Positions 59,733-64,000 of a DNA stretch of 64,000 bases are shown here, piece by piece. Positions within the stretch are counted from its first letter, which is position 1; the number at the start of each line of letters is the position of its first letter. Source of the stretch: Archangium lipolyticum (GTDB lineage: Bacteria > Myxococcota > Myxococcia > Myxococcales > Myxococcaceae); NCBI RefSeq assembly GCF_024623785.1, contig NZ_JANKBZ010000034.1, forward strand, positions 62,001 to 126,000. Direction: 5' to 3'. Position numbers and translations under genes: made by a program. Below the pieces are notes generated by a model. That model was not told the DNA's origin, searched no databases, and saw only the letters and a list, made by a program, of their open reading frames with translations.

Positions 59733-60425
59733 ATGCCATCGACACATACGGACAAGGCATTCGAGGCGGATCTGAGGGATCTGCGCGAGAAGCTGCTGGG
59801 CATGGGCGCCAAGGTGGAAGCGCACATCGCGGACAGCGTGCGCGCGCTCACCGAGCGGGATTCCGCGCTCGCCGAGAAGGTCATCCAGGCGGACAAGGAG
59901 GTCAACCGCCTGGAGGTGGAGGTCGACGAGACGTGCCGCCGCATCCTCGCGCTGCGCCAGCCAGCCGCGAGCGATCTGCGCCTCATCACCACCGCGCTGA
60001 AGATCGTCACCGACCTGGAGCGCATCGGCGACCTGGCGGTGAACATCGCCGAGCGGGCCAAGGATCTGAACGAGGCGCCGCCGCTCAAGGCCTACGTGGA
60101 CACGCCGCGGCTGGCCGAGCTGGCCCAGCAGCAGGTGAAGAAGGCGCTGGATGCCTTCGTGTCCTCGGATCCGGCCAAGGCGGAAGAGGTGCGCAAGGAG
60201 GACGACCACCTGGACGTCCTCTACCTGAAGATCTTCAACGAGCTGCTCGGCTACATGATGGAGGACTCGAGGAACATCCGCCGCGCCACGGCGCTGATGT
60301 TCATCGCCAAGCACCTCGAGCGCATTGGAGACCACGCCACCAACGTGGCGGAGATGGTCATCTACATGGTGCGCGGCACGGACATCCGCCATCCGCGCAG
60401 CCGGAACCTGACGACGGCCTCCTGA
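59733..60425 (+). CDS. phoU: phosphate signalling protein PhoU
   Basis: A 230-residue all-helical PhoU with two three-helix repeats, each carrying an acidic metal-binding face (EVDETCRRILALRQPAASDL and LERIGDLAVNIAERAKDL; second repeat YMMEDSRNIRRAT, LERIGDHATNVAEMVIY). It negatively controls PhoR and the Pst transporter when phosphate is abundant. Seventeen bases after pstB, so in the pst operon. Confidence 0.97.
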   Translation: MPSTHTDKAFEADLRDLREKLLGMGAKVEAHIADSVRALTERDSALAEKVIQADKEVNRLEVEVDETCRRILALRQPAASDLRLITTALKIVTDLERIGDLAVNIAERAKDLNEAPPLKAYVDTPRLAELAQQQVKKALDAFVSSDPAKAEEVRKEDDHLDVLYLKIFNELLGYMMEDSRNIRRATALMFIAKHLERIGDHATNVAEMVIYMVRGTDIRHPRSRNLTTAS

Positions 60426-60437
60426 GCGGGCAAGAGG

Positions 60438-60464
60438 TTCACGGTCCCGTCACCAAGAGTTCTC
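60438..60464 (+). promoter_or_regulatory. Pho-box-like repeat upstream of the glycosyltransferase
   Basis: TTCAC at 60438, GTCAC at 60449 and TTCTC at 60460, at 11-base intervals. The start codon of the glycosyltransferase is ~100 bases downstream; a TAGGAC hexamer at 60520-60525 may be the -10. Confidence 0.65.
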
Positions 60465-60564
60465 CCGGGTGACGCCGGACCGTCGCGGTGGAGTCGCGGG
60501 GCTTTCCTAACGTCCCGGGTAGGACGCGCGATGAACGCGCCCCTGCTCAGGAGAAAGCCCCCCC

Positions 60565-61788
60565 ATGCTCCACGCGATCAGCCTGGCCCTGCTCGCCGCC
60601 GCCGTCGTCGGAATCGTCGCCCTGGGAGCGCAGCTCTTCTGTGTGCTGCGCTACCGGCGGAGCCGCCCCCGAGTGGGCTCTCCGGTGTCCGGTGGCGCGC
60701 CGAAGGGCATCTCCATCCTCAAGCCCCTGTGTGGTGTGGATGATGACCTTGAGGCCAACCTCGCCTGCTTCGCCACGCTCGACTATCCGGCCTATGAGGT
60801 CATCCTCGGGGTGAAGGACACGCGGGATCCCGCCTACGCGGTGGCGCGAGCGGCGGTGGCGCGCTGGCCGCACATCATGAAGCTGGAGCTGCAGCACGGT
60901 GAGCCCGGCCTCAACCCCAAGGTGAACCAGCTCATCACCCTGGCGGGCGTGGCCCGTTACGACATCTTCGTCATCAGCGACTCCAACACGCGCGTGGAGC
61001 CGGACTACCTGGAGGAGATCTCCCGCACCTTCGAGGACCCGGAGGTGGGCTGCATCTCGCACCCGGTGAGCGGCGTGGGCGAGCGGACGCTGGGCTCGCT
61101 GATGGACAACCTGTACCAGAGCACCACGACGGGCGCGGGGCAGATCGCCGCCAAGCAGGCCGTCGATCAGGACATCGTGGTGGGCAAGTCCATGGCGCTG
61201 CGCCGCGAGGACGTGGAGTCCCTGGGGGGCTTCTACACGGTGCGCAACGTGCTGGCGGAGGACTTCGTCATCGGCCGGTGGGTGACGCGGCGGCTGGGCA
61301 AGCGTGCCGTGGTGGCGCGCTCGCCCGTCTACAACGTGTCGCTCGAGAAGAGCGTGACGGCCTTCCTCAAGCGCTACGTGCGCTGGAGCATCATCCACCA
61401 CACCTGCATCCCCACGCCGGTGTACCTGGCCCAGTCGCTGCTCAACCCCCTGCCCTGGGCGCTGCTCGGCGCGCTGCTGGAGCCGTCGGCGCGGGCCCTG
61501 GGCGTGGTGGGCACGGTGGTGCTGGCGAAGCTGGCGCACGACGTGACGATCTTCCACCTGTCGCGGCCCGGGCAGACCACCTCCTGGCGGGTGGTGCCTG
61601 CGGTGCTGCTCAAGGACCTGCTGCTCTTCATGGCCTGGACGAACGGGCTCTTCGCGCGCTCGGTGGACTGGCGCGGCAACAAGCTGCGAGTGCTGCCCGG
61701 CTCGAAGCTGGTGGCGCCCACGCCCGCGATGCCGGGGTCTCTCGCCACGTCCGAGCCCGAGCCCACCGAGGAGCTGCTCGCCGGCTGA
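60565..61788 (+). CDS. ceramide-glucosyltransferase-like (GT21 type) membrane glycosyltransferase
   Basis: A 407-residue processive-type glycosyltransferase with an N-terminal membrane helix (residues ~2-28) and C-terminal hydrophobic segments (~285-370). The GT21 set is present: ISILKPLCGVDDDLEANL, Asp85 in GVKDTRDPAY, VISDSNTRV (D139), AEDFVIG (D233) and RYVRW at 270-274 (the (Q/R)xxRW motif of glucosylceramide synthase). Hopanoid HpnI shares these motifs. With a Pho box upstream and pst genes before it, I infer it makes a glycolipid (glucosylceramide or glycosyl-diglyceride) in phosphate starvation. Confidence 0.88.
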   Translation: MLHAISLALLAAAVVGIVALGAQLFCVLRYRRSRPRVGSPVSGGAPKGISILKPLCGVDDDLEANLACFATLDYPAYEVILGVKDTRDPAYAVARAAVARWPHIMKLELQHGEPGLNPKVNQLITLAGVARYDIFVISDSNTRVEPDYLEEISRTFEDPEVGCISHPVSGVGERTLGSLMDNLYQSTTTGAGQIAAKQAVDQDIVVGKSMALRREDVESLGGFYTVRNVLAEDFVIGRWVTRRLGKRAVVARSPVYNVSLEKSVTAFLKRYVRWSIIHHTCIPTPVYLAQSLLNPLPWALLGALLEPSARALGVVGTVVLAKLAHDVTIFHLSRPGQTTSWRVVPAVLLKDLLLFMAWTNGLFARSVDWRGNKLRVLPGSKLVAPTPAMPGSLATSEPEPTEELLAG

Positions 61789-61792
61789 CAGG

Positions 61793-61830
61793 TTCACCGC
61801 GAAGTCACCGGGCCCACTCGAAAGGTTCAC
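61793..61830 (+). promoter_or_regulatory. Pho-box-like repeat upstream of the last phosphoesterase
   Basis: Four units at exact 11-base steps: TTCAC 61793, GTCAC 61804, CACTC (weak) 61815, TTCAC 61826. The gene starts at 61877. Confidence 0.7.
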
Positions 61831-61876
61831 CCGGGGGACATGGCCGTGTTTCAGCGGGTGGGTATCTCAGAGGCAC

Positions 61877-62710
61877 ATGCTCATCCGCAAGCTGGCTCAT
61901 CTGTCGGACCTGCATCTGGACCTCACCCGCGAGAGTGACGCGACGGCCACCGCGCTCGTGGAGACCCTCCTCGCCGAGCGCGTGGACCACGTGGTGGTGA
62001 CGGGAGACCTGACCCACCAGGGAAGCCGGAGCGAGTACCGGCGCTTCCGCGAGCTCTTCGCTCCACTGATCGACGCCGGGCGGCTCTCCTTCATCCCCGG
62101 CAACCATGACCGCACGGGCGAGGACGCCGGCGGCCAGTGGATGAACGGCCGGAAGGTGCGGGTGGAGCGGCACGAGGGTCTCTACCTGGTGTGCGTGGAC
62201 TCCACGGGCCCGCACAACCGCAACTACTTCGCCTGCCACGGCGAGCTGACCCCGGCGGTGCTGGACGAGGTGGACGCGGCCCTGTGCGCAGCGCCCACGG
62301 GCGCGCTCACCGCGGTGCTGCTGCACCACCACGTGCTACCACTGCCGGAGGAGAGCTTCCCGGAGCGCCTCGCCACGCGCATGGGCTGGCCGCACGCCTC
62401 GGAGCTGGCGCTGGGCGCCGAGCTCGTCCGCCGGGCCCAGGGCCGGTGCGATCTCATCCTCCACGGGCACCGGCACGTACCGCGCGAGTTCGATCTGGGC
62501 CACTTCCAGGGCCGCGGACTGCGCATCTACAACTCGGGCAGCTCCATCGAGCTCGGCCGCTTCCGGCTCTTCCAGCATGCGGCCGGCCGGCTGGTCGGTG
62601 AGCCCGAGTGGCAGGGGATGTCCCTGCCCCCGGCTCGCAAGCGCTCGGCCCCCAACGTCCTGCCCGCTCTTCAGTACCTGGCCAGCCAGCTGACCATGTC
62701 GCTCGTCTGA
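61877..62710 (+). CDS. calcineurin-like phosphoesterase, candidate PlcP-type phospholipase C
   Basis: A 277-residue metallophosphoesterase: AHLSDLHLDL (D11, H13), VTGDLTHQGS (D44), FIPGNHDRT (N76, H77), VLLHHHVLP and LILHGHRHVPRE. No signal peptide. Size and motif set match the calcineurin-like family that includes PlcP, the cytoplasmic phospholipase C that degrades phospholipids in phosphate-starved alphaproteobacteria. Its place after a glycolipid-type glycosyltransferase, behind a Pho box, supports that role, but alternatives (cAMP or nucleotide phosphodiesterase) cannot be excluded. AGAGG precedes ATG by a few bases. Confidence 0.85.
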   Translation: MLIRKLAHLSDLHLDLTRESDATATALVETLLAERVDHVVVTGDLTHQGSRSEYRRFRELFAPLIDAGRLSFIPGNHDRTGEDAGGQWMNGRKVRVERHEGLYLVCVDSTGPHNRNYFACHGELTPAVLDEVDAALCAAPTGALTAVLLHHHVLPLPEESFPERLATRMGWPHASELALGAELVRRAQGRCDLILHGHRHVPREFDLGHFQGRGLRIYNSGSSIELGRFRLFQHAAGRLVGEPEWQGMSLPPARKRSAPNVLPALQYLASQLTMSLV

Positions 62711-62804
62711 TCCAAGGCCCCTCCCCTACCCTCCAGGCGGCCTTGCTTCCTGGCTGGATGGCACGTTCCCCTTGAAGGGTTGTCCCCACGTACAAGGAGG
62801 CCAC

Positions 62805-63185
62805 TTGGGGCGAAGGGCAACCGCGGACGACACACGCAAGGTTCTGGTCGTCGACGATGACGCCGACTGGAGGGAGTTCCTCCGGCTGTGCCTCGAGGAT
62901 CTCGGCTACGAGGCCATCGAGGCCGCGAATGGCCAGGAGGCACTGGACTCGTTGTCGCGGCAGCGCTACGGCGTGATGCTCCTGGACCTGAACATGCCCG
63001 GGATGAATGGCTTCGAGGTGGTGGAACGGATGCCCCGCAACGGCAATCCGCCCCGGGTGGTGTTCCTGACGGCCGCCGCGGCGCAGGAGGTAGGCGGCGC
63101 GCTCCGCTCTGGTCCGCACTACTACCTGCCCAAGGGAGCCAGCCGGGACCAGCTCTCGCTCCTGCTCCAATCACTGGACGCCTGA
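62805..63185 (+). CDS. single-domain response regulator
   Basis: A 126-residue receiver: VLVVDDDADW (D17-D19), phospho-acceptor D61 in LLDLNMPGMNG, Thr in FLTAAA, Lys in LPKGAS. TTG 62805 is chosen since AAGGAGG sits four bases upstream; the longer frame to 62772 has no such site. There is no output domain and no kinase nearby. Its relation to the pho genes is unclear. Confidence 0.85.
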   Translation: MGRRATADDTRKVLVVDDDADWREFLRLCLEDLGYEAIEAANGQEALDSLSRQRYGVMLLDLNMPGMNGFEVVERMPRNGNPPRVVFLTAAAAQEVGGALRSGPHYYLPKGASRDQLSLLLQSLDA

Positions 63186-63237
63186 GGCGCCAAGGTAGGT
63201 TTCCGGGCTCCGTACGCGGCTCCGGCTGCTATAGACG

Positions 63238-64000
63238 GTGACTGGAGGGCATGCGGCCATCGCGACCGAACTCGTCATCATCCTGTTGCTGATCCTGGCC
63301 AACGGGGTCTTCTCCGGGGCGGAGCTCGCCCTGTTGTCGGTGCGCAAGACGCGGCTGCGGGAGCTGCTCGACGAGGGCAGCCGCGCGGCCGGAGCGGTAC
63401 AGGCCCTGCGGGACGACCCCGAGCGCTTCCTGGCCACGGTGCAGATCGGCATCACGGTGGTGGGCGCCTCCGCGGCGGCCTTCGGTGGAGCCTCCATCGC
63501 CCAGCGGCTCATCGGGCCCCTGACACAGTTGGGGGTGGAGGAGGCGCTCGCGGAGCGGCTGGCCTTCGCGCTGGTGGTGGGACTGGTGTCCTATCTCTCG
63601 CTGGTGCTGGGCGAGCTGGTGCCCAAGTCCCTGGCCCTGCGCTTCTCCGAGGGCTATGCGCTGTTCATCGCCCGCCCCTTGAAGGGACTGGCCTGGCTGA
63701 TGCAGCCACTGGTCTGGTTCCTCACGGCCAGCTCCAACCTCCTGCTGCGCTTCTTCGGGGACCGGACCACCTTCACCGAGTCGCGCCTGTCACCGGACGA
63801 GCTGATGCAGCTCGTGGAGGAGGCGGCGAAGGCGGGCTCGTTGGATCCGAAGGCGGGAGAGATCGCCTCGCGGGCCTTCGAGCTGGGGAACATCCCCCTG
63901 TCGGCGGTGATGGTGCCGCGCAGCCGCATGGTGGCGCTGCGCCGGCATGCGAGCCCGGAGGAGATCAAACAGGTGCTGCTGGAGCACGGGCATTCGCGGA
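63238..64000 (+). CDS. CNNM/CorC-type (HlyC/CorC family) membrane protein, 3' end outside the window
   Basis: The frame is open from 63238 to the window edge. It encodes an N-terminal CNNM (DUF21) membrane domain: LVIILLLILANGVFSGAELALLSV, then LATVQIGITVVGASAAAFGG, VSYLSLVLGELVPKSLAL, RPLKGLAWLMQPLVW, then LSPDELMQLVEEAAKAGSLD and the beginning of a CBS-pair domain (VMVPRSRMVAL). Such proteins transport or control Mg2+/Co2+. The start is uncertain: GTG 63238 is canonical but lacks a ribosome site; GGAGGG lies inside (63244-63249). Confidence 0.85.
   Translation, partial: MTGGHAAIATELVIILLLILANGVFSGAELALLSVRKTRLRELLDEGSRAAGAVQALRDDPERFLATVQIGITVVGASAAAFGGASIAQRLIGPLTQLGVEEALAERLAFALVVGLVSYLSLVLGELVPKSLALRFSEGYALFIARPLKGLAWLMQPLVWFLTASSNLLLRFFGDRTTFTESRLSPDELMQLVEEAAKAGSLDPKAGEIASRAFELGNIPLSAVMVPRSRMVALRRHASPEEIKQVLLEHGHSR

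Noticed and set aside
62714-62744. AAGGCC/GGCCTT inverted repeat after the phosphoesterase
   Set aside because: The loop is 19 bases and no T run follows, so it is weak as a terminator.
62757-62778. Sigma-54-like TGGCACG followed by TTG upstream of the last receiver gene
   Set aside because: The spacing between the GG and the GC-type element is two bases too long and TTGC is TTGA, so it does not fit the consensus.
1-64000. rRNA, tRNA, insertion sequence, prophage or origin features
   Set aside because: No matching sequence patterns, transposase domains or DnaA-box clusters were recognised on either strand.

Overview
The window is high-GC (about 70 percent) bacterial chromosome, densely packed and with codon use typical of a myxobacterium. 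The Myxococcota assignment (suborder Cystobacterineae-like) rests on the mix of content: a HEAT-repeat-containing chemosensory operon, many two-component regulators, several outer-surface lipoproteins, a PilY1-like von Willebrand protein and a PilZ protein. Genus cannot be decided by reading alone. I see no rRNA, tRNA, CRISPR array, insertion sequence or prophage.

Layout. 1-6.7 kb: a coiled-coil membrane protein, a DTW-domain RNA-modifying enzyme, an aldo/keto reductase, a lone receiver, a histidine phosphatase and a membrane-anchored alkaline-phosphatase-superfamily enzyme. 6.7-18.6 kb, minus strand: a riboflavin block (ribE, a RibBA-like gene with a degenerate RibA half, ribH), nusB and an orphan M17 N-domain, then a chemosensory operon (receiver, cheA, two cheW, a HEAT-repeat protein, cheR, cheB) ending in a probable Fe(II)/2-oxoglutarate oxygenase. 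18.7-35.2 kb is accessory: a ketopantoate-reductase-like gene, two NlpC/P60-type hydrolases, lipoproteins, a PilY1-like protein, a TetR/hydrolase operon, a ferredoxin-P450 operon, PilZ, and a MarR/SnoaL pair, several with clear operator palindromes. 35.2-44.4 kb, minus strand: plsX-fabH-fabD-fabG-acpP-fabF with rpiB, glyA, nrdR and ribD downstream. 44.6-50.3 kb: rpmF on the opposite strand, a three-gene Cys-rich/thioredoxin/beta-barrel operon, an MscS channel, yceD, and a TPR protein plus lipoprotein.

50.3-62.7 kb is a phosphate-starvation locus: phoB-type regulator, phoR, a phosphoesterase, sixA-like phosphatase, a second phoB-type regulator, an OprP-like porin, pstS, pstC, pstA, pstB, phoU, a ceramide-glucosyltransferase-like glycosyltransferase and a calcineurin-like phosphoesterase. 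Six places in it carry GTCAC/TTCAC units repeated at exactly 11 bp, the geometry of PhoB boxes. They precede both phoB genes, the porin, pstC, the glycosyltransferase and the last phosphoesterase. The glycosyltransferase plus phosphoesterase pair looks like an analogue of the alphaproteobacterial Agt/PlcP module that replaces phospholipids with glycolipids when phosphate runs out. This is the most interesting system in the window. The right edge holds a lone receiver and the start of a CNNM/CorC-type membrane protein.
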